Assembly (NCBI GenBank): GCA_013361095.1
Contig: JAATWA010000001.1
Span: 2,644,501-2,708,500, forward strand
Origin: Pseudanabaena biceps
GTDB taxonomy: Bacteria > Cyanobacteriota > Cyanobacteriia > Pseudanabaenales > Pseudanabaenaceae
Direction: 5' to 3'
DNA: 64,000 nt
Below, one piece after another: positions 20,001-27,282 of the stretch. Within the stretch, counting starts at the first letter, position 1; every line of letters begins with the position of its first letter. Made by a program: the position numbers and the translations under genes. The notes under the pieces are model-generated. The model made no database searches and was not told the DNA's origin. It saw only the letters and a list, made by a program, of their open reading frames with translations.

Positions 20001-21267
20001 TGCACTAATTTTGTCTCGCGCTCCCAAAGGTGCGACTCTGATTGTGGCGCCAACTTCTGTCTGTATGAACTGGATTAGTGAAGCGGCAAAGTTTGCACCA
20101 ACCTTGAATGTAATTGTATTTGGTACGGGCGATCGCCAAAAGGTACTGGATAATTTACAACCCTTTGACATGGTAGTTTGCAGCTATGGACTATTACAAC
20201 AAGAAGAAGTTGCGGAAATGTTGGCAAAAGTAGAATGGCAGACAATTGCCCTCGATGAAGCCCAAGCGATCAAAAACACAGCCACTAAGCGATCGCAAGC
20301 CGCCATGAACCTTCAGAGTGGATTTAAGCTAATCACCACTGGTACGCCTATCGAAAACCATCTCGGTGAACTTTGGAATCTATTTCGATTTATTAACCCC
20401 GGCTTATTAGGTTCTTTGGATAATTTCAATATTAAGTATGCCAATCCTATTGAGCGATCGCAGGATCGAGAAGCGCGTAACCAACTCAAAAAACTGATCC
20501 AACCTTTTATCCTGCGCCGTACTAAAAACCAAGTTCTGCAAGAGTTACCATCGCGTACTGAAGTAACTCTGCAAGTGGAACTTAGCAAAGAAGAACTAGC
20601 GTTTTATGAAGCCCTACGTCGTGAGGCGATCGCTAAGCTGAGCGGCAGTGATGCGAATGCAGGACAAAAGCACCTCCAAGTTCTCGCCGAAATCATGAAA
20701 TTGCGCCGCGCCTGTTGCAATACTAAGCTAGTTAGACCCGATATTCCTTTGCCTAGTTCTAAACTGCAACTATTTGGTGAAGTTGTTGGCGAATTATTAG
20801 ATAACAAACATAAGGCGCTAGTATTCAGCCAATTTGTCGATCATTTACATATCATTCGTGATTATCTGAATTCCCAAAAAATTAGATATCAATATCTTGA
20901 TGGTAGTACCCCTGCCAAGGAACGCAAAAAGCGCGTAGAGGCTTTTCAAGCTGGTGAAGGTGATATCTTCTTGATTAGCCTTAAGGCTGGTGGCACAGGG
21001 CTAAACCTCACGGCTGCCGATTATGTAATTCATATGGATCCTTGGTGGAATCCTGCGGTGGAAGATCAGGCTAGCGATCGCGCCCATCGCATTGGTCAGA
21101 AGCGTCCTGTCACTATTTATCGCCTTGTGGCAAAGGGAACTATCGAAGAGAAGATTGTCGATCTACACCATCATAAGCGCGATCTCGCCGATAGCTTATT
21201 GGAAGGTACTGATATGAGCGGTAAGGTGACAACCGATGCGCTGTTGCAATTGATTAACGATATCTAA
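17047..21267 (+). CDS. SNF2-family DEAD/DEAH-box helicase with long N-terminal region
   Basis: 1406 residues. The C-terminal 500 residues form a complete SNF2 motor. They include DYQLEGFQWLSRL, Walker A LADDMGLGKTLQ (about residue 974), LIVAPTSVCMNW, DEAQ box ALDEAQAIKN (about 1069), TGTPIENHLGELWNLF, LVFSQFVDHLHIIRDYL, LKAGGTGLNLT and DQASDRAHRIGQ (arginine finger). The N-terminal 850 residues are mostly unrecognised; the first 500 look alpha-helical and repeat-like, followed by beta-rich parts with VHILPAGDGLKVAVLARPF (seen in cyanobacterial SNF2 proteins). Such proteins remodel protein-DNA or RNA-polymerase complexes; the exact role is unknown. It is not part of an obvious operon. Confidence 0.9.
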   Translation: MPDPLTDSTPLYANLTTSYRKLSLLERQMIQVFAIAYEPVNRNTVLECLFYMGIRDTDNQVLSTNAARNYIERLIKLRLLTQDRSQGTQCNPQLMDIAVRDAIATGSFEKIVQAIAIYIPVPSFGKTDMRAFKSESQFIREVRIGVYRQDIKFVNKQFEDFYRYGYSQQKVTLDVILYQICNNPFDVDWFQTLNAEFYEVALSTILSNGMLKLKPTPEAISILIDDFKNKRERCTDSLLLVLMEQSLLRADLDMAQSAYDQLSVTYKDAGEAFLAWMYFLKGDGQLAIAQFRQSLKMIRKATGKRQVYFSGEPGLFFILALIQEGSVESMREAEGYATIMSKQSNHWLQVVYSRLQKVIKFQLGDIPQKDLLTNDYIHNHIDTHCLEAFFSSLCLYWVNPEKARIELSRILNPLLKQSVNANYHWLTMETAALLGEVSANPINIKHSQKLRQENKIVPIVNLIRPQETWELSLNALLNLSKSPQEQTKAANTSPQRLVWLVTFNKGICTIQPKEQKINAKGVWSSGRNIAVKRLKENTNEFPYLTPQDFTVCSHIQAYSYHGYYGQSQYEFDEDTICALVGHPLVFWEDSPTTRVDIAKGEPELLVKAVRGDRLILEFSPQLKDGQSFVVTKESPTRLKVIQVNESHRKITDIIGRKNRLEIPAAAKDRVLAAIQGISSIVTVHSDIGGGVSDAEEVPSDSKPHVHILPAGDGLKVAVLARPFANAGAYYRPGTGGATVLAEIEGKRLQATRNLKEEKKLANEAIAACPTLENYEENDSEWTIDDPEFCLELLMELQALGDRIVLEWPEGEKMRISHRAGFGDFRMSINQSRDWFAAEGELKLGDDKVLDMQRLLELLDKTPSRFIPLGDGQFIALTQQFRNRLDEFRRLSEKQGNGTRFHPLAALALEDFVDEIGDLKVDKHWKAHVKKIKEMRNFEPQLPSTLQADLRDYQLEGFQWLSRLAHWGVGACLADDMGLGKTLQSLALILSRAPKGATLIVAPTSVCMNWISEAAKFAPTLNVIVFGTGDRQKVLDNLQPFDMVVCSYGLLQQEEVAEMLAKVEWQTIALDEAQAIKNTATKRSQAAMNLQSGFKLITTGTPIENHLGELWNLFRFINPGLLGSLDNFNIKYANPIERSQDREARNQLKKLIQPFILRRTKNQVLQELPSRTEVTLQVELSKEELAFYEALRREAIAKLSGSDANAGQKHLQVLAEIMKLRRACCNTKLVRPDIPLPSSKLQLFGEVVGELLDNKHKALVFSQFVDHLHIIRDYLNSQKIRYQYLDGSTPAKERKKRVEAFQAGEGDIFLISLKAGGTGLNLTAADYVIHMDPWWNPAVEDQASDRAHRIGQKRPVTIYRLVAKGTIEEKIVDLHHHKRDLADSLLEGTDMSGKVTTDALLQLINDI

Positions 21268-21272
21268 AACCA

Positions 21273-21348
21273 AAAGAAGTGAGCCGAACGCTGCGCGTTC
21301 TCCTCACTTCTTTATAGATGATTGGCGACGCAAAGCGCCGCCAATCAT
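21273..21348. repeat. Two palindromic repeats between convergent genes
   Basis: AAAGAAGTGAG...CTCACTTCTTT (21273-21313) and ATGATTGGCG...CGCCAATCAT (21318-21348) lie between the SNF2 stop and the caspase-like stop; probably bidirectional terminators. Confidence 0.85.
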
Positions 21349-21358
21349 ATTTTATGTT

Positions 21359-23569
21359 TTAAGCAACTTCGTAGTTGAAATTAAAAGTTGCCCATTGCTG
21401 CACATCTAGCATCCATGTATCACTAGCATTAACGGCGACACCAAAACTTGAAGGTTTGCCAGCGCGATCAAGATCGATCAGTAAGGCTTGAGCAACTTGT
21501 AAGGGACTCGCAATAGAAATCAAGCCATTGAGAGATGATGCTTGTCGTTGCGACTTTTCTAGACTATTAGCCACTTCCAGAAGTGGCGATCTGCTAATCA
21601 CCACATGGACATCAACCGCTCCTTTAGGCGCTGATACTGACCAATTTATTGGGGCTTTAGGATAGGGAATAGTTAAGGTTGTAGCGGGCGGAATAATGCC
21701 ATCACTGGCATAGGGAGGCGAGATAAAGTTGGGAGTGAGTAACTTACTGCGCGAATCAAGACAGAAAATTCGGGTATAGAGTGGATATTCACCAAAGTTT
21801 TCGATCTGGCACTCAAGGCGATCGCCAATGGTTATCGGTTTAGTGCGAATTGTGTTGTTGAGATTATTGTCAGAAATCAAGGAAGCGCGAGCCGCAACTT
21901 TACTCGCAAGGGTCACCGATCGCGCGTCAACACCAACAATTGCTTTGAAAGTAGCCCTGACATTCAGCTGTGACGAGGCTTGATTTTCGGTAATACGGAT
22001 TAATTTGGCTGCTAGTAAGCTCTCCAGAAAAGGCTGAAGTCGTTTGATCGCTACACCGACCGACTCGCCCACCGAGCCGAAGGAACCTAGAATCGGTATA
22101 TGTCCAATTGTAAATAATCCATAGCTAGCGGACTGTGTGCCGAATAGACAGTCTGCCCCTTGTTCATTGGCATTCACCCCAAACATATTTGGCAATATCG
22201 AAAGAGCGCTCGTGGCATCGATTCGTTCAATTTTACTCAACCCTGCGTCAATGGCGATCGCGAGCTTAACATTGCGGGGAATTGAGCGCATTACCTCTTG
22301 AACTAGCTGTCCTGCTTCTAGCCGTGAGCTAAGATTGCGATCGCCTAAAATCTCAACCTTGCCATTAAATCCACTGTAGGACTTGAGTTGCACTGTGGCT
22401 TTGCTATTGGGTAACGCATTAGCACTTACTTGATTAGTAGCCGCTTCATTTACGAGTTCATTGGTGGTGACATTAAAAATTGCGCCTACCCCATAATTAC
22501 TTAAAACTGTAATCGGCAACCCCGCCAAATAAATATCGCCAGTCCGATGATCGCTATTAACCCCTGTGATAACGCCATCGGCACTCAAATCGACAACTGG
22601 CAAAAAGTCAAAGGTTTTAGTGGCGATCGCTTTAAGCTTGCTTGCGTCCCCTAACCACATATTCCCAATTTGCTTATCAATGGGTAAATCATCATTGTGC
22701 ATAATACGGCGATCAAGGGTATTTACCACATTGCTCATGACGATATTAATCGTGGTGGCAGGCATGATTTGCCATAGCTGCTGCACTAGAGCATAGGTAA
22801 ACGCGCCACTGCTAAACCCTGCCCATTGAGCATCCAGACAAAGCATATTGTCATTGGCGGCGCGGAGGGTTGTGCCAATACTTGTGACCGCTTTTATAGC
22901 TGCTGTTTCAGTTGGTAATGGAGAAGAATCTTTTGCTATAGCTGGTTGCCATTGTTTTAATCCCATGCGCGATCGCAAGCGGAAATTACCAACTACCGAT
23001 GTATTGGGATAGTAATATCCTGCGTCAATAACATTCAAAATCCGATCCGTGGCAATCTCTTGGAGCCAGCCTTGCCATTCCTGCTCTGTGATATCCCGCA
23101 AACTTTCGGGATTTTTGTCTGCGTTTTGTGGGGAACCGCCGTCCACAGGCACAAGCGTATTGTAATCACCGAGTCGCGAGCCGTAGCCACTAAAGTGGAT
23201 TACGACTAAATCATCGGGCAGTGTTTCCGCAATTTGTTCGGTAATAGCATTGGTGATATTGGCGCGAGTAGCATCGCGATCGGTGAGGGTGATGATATCT
23301 TGTGGCGCAAAACCAAAGCGATAGATCAATAATTCTTTTTGCAGTTCCACATCATTGATACAGCCACGCAAAGCTAACCCACCTAATGAGCTTTCATCTT
23401 TACCTTCATATTGATTGATGCCAATCAGTAGCGATCGCTTGCGTTTTGTCCCTTGTGCTTGACGGATATATTGCTCTGCGGCAAAAGCAACGCGATCGCG
23501 GGTGAGTAATTGCCATCCCATCAGGCTAGTCAATCCCGCCTGCAAGAATTGTCGCCTTGCAATGCCCAT
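21359..23569 (-). CDS. Exported caspase-fold (orthocaspase-like) protein lacking the His-Cys dyad
   Basis: 736 residues from ATG 23569, where a twin-arginine-like signal begins (MGIARRQFLQAGLTSLMG). An upstream GTG at 23608 is possible but places the signal internally. The p20 caspase-like domain (about residues 40-290) has RSLLIGINQY, LRGCINDVELQKELL and VVIHFSGYGSRLG. The last should read SGHG, but the catalytic His is Tyr129. The Cys motif is also changed: IDAGYYYP has Gly184 where DAC/DSC is expected. The C-terminal 450 residues hold beta-rich domains typical of cyanobacterial caspase-like proteins. It is thus probably a non-proteolytic pseudoenzyme in the periplasm. It lies 166 bases downstream of the three-gene ATPase operon, same strand. 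Confidence 0.87.
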   Translation of the reverse strand: MGIARRQFLQAGLTSLMGWQLLTRDRVAFAAEQYIRQAQGTKRKRSLLIGINQYEGKDESSLGGLALRGCINDVELQKELLIYRFGFAPQDIITLTDRDATRANITNAITEQIAETLPDDLVVIHFSGYGSRLGDYNTLVPVDGGSPQNADKNPESLRDITEQEWQGWLQEIATDRILNVIDAGYYYPNTSVVGNFRLRSRMGLKQWQPAIAKDSSPLPTETAAIKAVTSIGTTLRAANDNMLCLDAQWAGFSSGAFTYALVQQLWQIMPATTINIVMSNVVNTLDRRIMHNDDLPIDKQIGNMWLGDASKLKAIATKTFDFLPVVDLSADGVITGVNSDHRTGDIYLAGLPITVLSNYGVGAIFNVTTNELVNEAATNQVSANALPNSKATVQLKSYSGFNGKVEILGDRNLSSRLEAGQLVQEVMRSIPRNVKLAIAIDAGLSKIERIDATSALSILPNMFGVNANEQGADCLFGTQSASYGLFTIGHIPILGSFGSVGESVGVAIKRLQPFLESLLAAKLIRITENQASSQLNVRATFKAIVGVDARSVTLASKVAARASLISDNNLNNTIRTKPITIGDRLECQIENFGEYPLYTRIFCLDSRSKLLTPNFISPPYASDGIIPPATTLTIPYPKAPINWSVSAPKGAVDVHVVISRSPLLEVANSLEKSQRQASSLNGLISIASPLQVAQALLIDLDRAGKPSSFGVAVNASDTWMLDVQQWATFNFNYEVA

Positions 23570-23735
23570 ATTTTTGCCCTGAGTTCCTATGCTGTTTGAC
23601 AATCGCACTTTTTATTAAAGCCGATAAAATGCATCTTTAGCAGCAATTCTCATCATGAAAATTTTGACATGATCTGACGACCTCTGTTCTCCTGCCAAAA
23701 TTCAATCTGCCTAGTAAAGCCAAATTGGGTATGTT

Positions 23736-24323
23736 TTAAGAAGCGCGTGGCTTGTCTGGGATATTTATGCCATACAAAAACATATGCAGAATTTCCAGAG
23801 GTGACATTGGTGGACTATGAATCATAATATCGTCATTGCTAGGATGGAGATGAAAGCGTATATTTCGCTCATCGTTGTTATGGTCTGGCAGATTGAGATC
23901 GATTCTTAGAAAAGGAACTTTAGTATCTCCCTCTTTTTGAGGAAACCTTATTTCAAAATCAAATCCCATAATTTGAGCAGGTTTACAAGTTTCATCGATA
24001 GTGATTGCAAAATCAAACCAGCAACCATTGTGAAGTTTAAAATGGGCAATGTCTTGGGTACGATTGAAGTTTTTTCCTCCACCCATAATTTCCGAATAGC
24101 CTTTTTTGTTGATTTGAGATGATGCGCCTTTTTTAAGCAATTTACGGATTTCATCTTGCTTTGCCTTCAAAACTTTTTCATCACTAGCATTTGTTAAGCA
24201 TTTTAAAATTTCTGCCCATAAAGAAGTTGCATTTTTCACTTCAAGGTGTGTGTTGTTGAGAGAACGTTCTTGAACATCTACACAGATTTTTTGCCAATTA
24301 TTTTTGCCGCTCAAGCAAGTCAC
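23736..24323 (-). CDS. Unrecognised third component of ATPase operon
   Basis: 195 residues, GTG start at 24323, overlapping the upstream gene's end by 26 bases. The N-terminal half is helical and Lys-rich. The C-terminal half is conserved-looking, with IMGFDFEIRFP, FLRIDLNLPDHN and FHLHPSNDDIMIHSPPMSPLE, ending in ILHMFLYGI. The beta-strand pattern and His/Asp-rich loop (HLHPSNDD) suggest a compact beta domain; a hydrolase or binding role cannot be chosen. No signal peptide or membrane segment is seen. It always reads as the last gene of the operon here. Confidence 0.75.
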   Translation of the reverse strand: MTCLSGKNNWQKICVDVQERSLNNTHLEVKNATSLWAEILKCLTNASDEKVLKAKQDEIRKLLKKGASSQINKKGYSEIMGGGKNFNRTQDIAHFKLHNGCWFDFAITIDETCKPAQIMGFDFEIRFPQKEGDTKVPFLRIDLNLPDHNNDERNIRFHLHPSNDDIMIHSPPMSPLEILHMFLYGINIPDKPRAS

Positions 24324-24924
24324 CTCGATTAAGTAAAATTAGCCACTCTCCATATTCTGGATCGGTTGGTAGTTGACGATTTTCAGCTAAAGCAATTACA
24401 TCCTCATTAGTTTTACCTGTCCATTCTTGCAAGGCAGCTAGACGGCGATCACATTCTTCATCACTCAGTATTTCTGCATCTTTTTGTAAATAATATATTC
24501 TTGCACCCAACCAACTCACAAAATTAGGAGTATTGTGTATCATTAAATTATTAGCTTGCTCAGAAATCACAAGCAGTCCTCCTTTATTTTCTTTGTCTAA
24601 TCGACTTCTTAAAGCATCAAATATTTTCCACTCATTACTATCCCAAGACTCTAATTGCCATAGTAATAGATATTGATCTGATGCTTTACTAATCTGATTA
24701 ATTAAATCTCTTGCTCCAGATTCACCAGATATAGTACCCGTATTACATTCACTAAAAATCTCAATAGTATCTTGTAAATCCGTGACTATTGATTCTATAT
24801 CGTTAATATCAACAACAAGAATCATCCAAATATTTCCATCTGGTCTCGCTCCAATTTTTTGCAATAACTCATCTATAGAAGATAGTTTATTATTCATATC
24901 TAAAAAAGATAATAAATTATCCAT
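24298..24924 (-). CDS. Unrecognised second component of ATPase operon
   Basis: 208 residues from ATG 24924, overlapping the stop of the ATPase gene by 8 bases (ATGGATAA). The order of features resembles a reduced P-loop-like alpha/beta core: WMILVVDINDIESIV, then YLLLWQLESWDSNEWKIFDALRSRL, then GGLLVISEQANNLM. There is no Walker A, so it should not bind ATP in the classical way. The C-terminus (YGEWLILLNRGDLLERQK) is polar. Length and context suggest an adaptor or degenerate NTPase partner. No known family name is assigned. Confidence 0.75.
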   Translation of the reverse strand: MDNLLSFLDMNNKLSSIDELLQKIGARPDGNIWMILVVDINDIESIVTDLQDTIEIFSECNTGTISGESGARDLINQISKASDQYLLLWQLESWDSNEWKIFDALRSRLDKENKGGLLVISEQANNLMIHNTPNFVSWLGARIYYLQKDAEILSDEECDRRLAALQEWTGKTNEDVIALAENRQLPTDPEYGEWLILLNRGDLLERQK

Positions 24925-26158
24925 TAGCCACACTCGCAACCACATTTTCGATTATTGGAGCTAATATCGGGTGAACAACAAACCGTTGTCGTGGATGTCT
25001 ATACTCCAAGATATGCCCTGTCAGCAACAGTTCAAAATCTTCACTTGTACGCGGAAAGAAATTTTCTCCAGTCAGGACTTGCCGAAGAATATTTACATTA
25101 GACTCTGTTAATCCAATTATTTTTGACCGTGCTAGAGATAAAGCTGCTTGGTTTGCGTGTTGTTCTGTAATCTTATCTGAGCCATCCATATATGCCTCCT
25201 CAATTGAAGCTTGGCAAAGAGACATCAAATCTCGTAGGACTCCTCCAGATTTGAAAGTCAGAAATTGTCTTACCTCTGGATTAATAAGATTTTCAGCATC
25301 TCTCACTTTTATGACATCTGCGAAAAAATCCTGTGCTTTAACACTTTCAAAAACATCAAGATAAGGCAAGTAGTAGGATGAACTATCGAAACTCGTAATA
25401 TTTTCTCTTTTCTTGTAAATAGTTACAACAGATCCAACTAAAACCGAACCAATCCCAGCATTTTTAATTTCAACTATGTCATTTAAAGCAGAGTCAATAA
25501 AAACTTGCGAGTCACTCAATCGATCTAAGCCATCAAAAAGAAAAATAATTTCTCGTCCTAGTTTCTCTTGAACAGCCTTATGTAAGTTAGAAAAAGCTTG
25601 TAAAACTAGATCTTTATTTTCCTGCTTTTCAGTAGAGAGTAATCCTTTATGATTTATAACTATTTTTCTTGGAGAAGAAGATATCGCTTGCAATATAGCT
25701 AAAGATGAGGCATTAAGGCTTTCGTTCAAAGATGGAACAGTTTTTGTTTCGTTGTAACCATAAGCCGCATTTTCAATTATCTTTTTGCTGCTTTTTAATT
25801 TACTTTCCTCAATATCACCCAAGATTGTTATCAATTCAAGTCCTGCGATCGCTATTAAAGCACCAGCCTGAAGGTCGGAAATATCAGTAACAAGACTAAC
25901 ATCAACATAAATAGCTTTGATATCTTCTAACTCATTTAAAGCTTGTTGTGCTAATAGTAACTGTGTAGTTTTACCCGATCCAATGCCACCAAATAACAAA
26001 TGCACTGAAGAAGGACGGAGTGCAACTCTGCCAGTAATTTCTTCAATAGGATTGTTTGGCAAGTTGACATAAAATCCCCGTTCGACAGCGCGTTGAGGAT
26101 TAGAAGTGCCTTCAAAAGCTGACATCAGCCTGCGGAAAAACTTCAGGCGATCGGACAT
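24917..26158 (-). CDS. P-loop ATPase (AAA/STAND-like), first gene of three-gene operon
   Basis: 413 residues with Walker A FGGIGSGKTTQ (K63), Walker B IIFLFDGLDRL (D209, D212), a sensor-like strand SVLVGSVVTIY, and a C-terminal winged-helix-like region (ESNVNILRQVL ... RFVVHPILAPII). This architecture is typical of AAA/STAND ATPases that act as switches, often in conflict or signalling systems. No transmembrane segment. Two small genes follow with overlapping starts, so the three products are probably made in fixed ratio and act together. The operon is AT-richer than the housekeeping genes by eye. Specific function unknown. Confidence 0.85.
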   Translation of the reverse strand: MSDRLKFFRRLMSAFEGTSNPQRAVERGFYVNLPNNPIEEITGRVALRPSSVHLLFGGIGSGKTTQLLLAQQALNELEDIKAIYVDVSLVTDISDLQAGALIAIAGLELITILGDIEESKLKSSKKIIENAAYGYNETKTVPSLNESLNASSLAILQAISSSPRKIVINHKGLLSTEKQENKDLVLQAFSNLHKAVQEKLGREIIFLFDGLDRLSDSQVFIDSALNDIVEIKNAGIGSVLVGSVVTIYKKRENITSFDSSSYYLPYLDVFESVKAQDFFADVIKVRDAENLINPEVRQFLTFKSGGVLRDLMSLCQASIEEAYMDGSDKITEQHANQAALSLARSKIIGLTESNVNILRQVLTGENFFPRTSEDFELLLTGHILEYRHPRQRFVVHPILAPIIENVVASVANG

Positions 26159-26606
26159 GACATTTTTAACTTAATTGCAGGTTATTGTTTACATCTTAAC
26201 GGATGAGACAAAATCTGCAAAGAAGCCGATTATTGCACTACAGTAAAAAAATATAGTGTTGCGATAAGATGATTTTTGCAAGCCAATGATAGTCAACGCT
26301 TTAAATATGACCGCCAGTATTAAACCCAAATTTTCCCCAGCCGAAATTAAATCTGCGGGCTTGAGCCTTGATGAATATCTAATGATTTGCGATCGCCTTC
26401 ATTGGTAAATAGCGCATAATCAGGATGCTCCGCCCGACCTTTACCATGAGTCGTGACCTATTGTTTTTCTACATAACCGTCATCCTCATGTTCCCTTTGC
26501 TCTTGATTCAGACTTAGCGATCGCGCCAGCTTTGGATGATTTGCGAATTGATTATATCCCAATCCACAAATCATTATTATTTCATTTTTATGGGGTTGAC
26601 ACAAAT
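26159..26606. other. Region with a broken purL 5' copy and a short unexplained ORF
   Basis: Beyond the purL fragment (26307-26408) the minus strand holds a 38-codon frame (26458-26574). It reads MICGLGYNQFANHPKLARS and continues to an acidic end (HEDDGYVEKQ); it looks like a protein remnant but I do not recognise it. No ribosome binding site stands out. Confidence 0.4.
26307..26408 (+). pseudogene. Truncated duplicate of purL 5' end
   Basis: ATG at 26307 opens 33 codons reading [19 protein letters not shown] then SLDEYLMICDRL before HW and a stop. It matches the first 31 residues of the intact purL at 27283 ([31 protein letters not shown]) with seven differences. Similarity also extends upstream: TGCGATAAGATGAT at about 26257 versus TGCGATAAGATCAT at about 27238. 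It is a broken partial duplication lying on the other side of a Uma2 gene. Confidence 0.85.
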
Positions 26607-27185
26607 TTAAAAAAGCTCATTCCAATTGAAAATAACGTCAGAAAAAGCAAGCATTGACAACATATCGCCTTCATCGTAGCGATGGATTTGTTTATAACCT
26701 AATGGAGATGGTTGAGAATATCCCTCGATTACTTTCTTATTGACATCAAATAACCACATTTCAGGAATACCTGCCGCCGCGTACAGAGGTGCTTTCACAT
26801 CGCGATCATAATCAATTGAACTATCCGCAACCTCAATAATTAACAAAATATCCTCTGGTGTTGGCAATCCTCCTTCATAAAAATCATCACGAAATTTTAA
26901 GATGGCAAGATCAGGCTGTGGCTCTGAGTTATCCTTTAAGCGAATTGAATTTTGCGGCCAGATTATAGCTTTACGAAAAAGGCGGTTAACAAATAAGTCG
27001 GTCAAGCGTGCAACACAAGTAGCGTGTTTTCTACCAATCGGGGACATGATTTTAATTTCTCCATTAATTAACTCAAGGCGATCGCCATCATTAAAAACAC
27101 CAGCTTCATGCATGAGGTGATATTGCTGGGTTGTGAATTTAAATTTTTGGGCGATCGCGCTTTGATCAAGTAGTTGTAAGGTCAT
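26607..27185 (-). CDS. Uma2 family (DUF820) putative endonuclease
   Basis: 192 residues from ATG 27185, chosen because GGAGATC sits upstream; a longer start at 27212 lacks this. It has the Uma2 pattern YHLMHEAGVFNDGDRLELINGEI, HATCVARLTDLF, EPQPDLAIL, ILLIIEVADSSIDYDRDVKAPLYAAAGIPEMWL. The PD-(D/E)xK-like catalytic set is visible as E (LINGE), D (QPDLAIL) and E-V-A. Uma2 proteins are expanded in cyanobacteria with no settled function. It is placed between the broken and intact purL 5' ends, consistent with arrival or duplication at this spot. Confidence 0.9.
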   Translation of the reverse strand: MTLQLLDQSAIAQKFKFTTQQYHLMHEAGVFNDGDRLELINGEIKIMSPIGRKHATCVARLTDLFVNRLFRKAIIWPQNSIRLKDNSEPQPDLAILKFRDDFYEGGLPTPEDILLIIEVADSSIDYDRDVKAPLYAAAGIPEMWLFDVNKKVIEGYSQPSPLGYKQIHRYDEGDMLSMLAFSDVIFNWNELF

Positions 27186-27282
27186 AAAAGTTGATCTCCT
27201 TTTGGACAACATGAAATCATTCTAGGCTGGGTCAATGCGATAAGATCATAGTCCTTAGTCAAAATTTTGTTGCACATTAACC

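Noticed and set aside
23736..26158. Calling the ATPase operon a named defence system
   Set aside because: The ATPase motifs are clear but neither partner could be matched to a known effector, so a named system would be unsupported.
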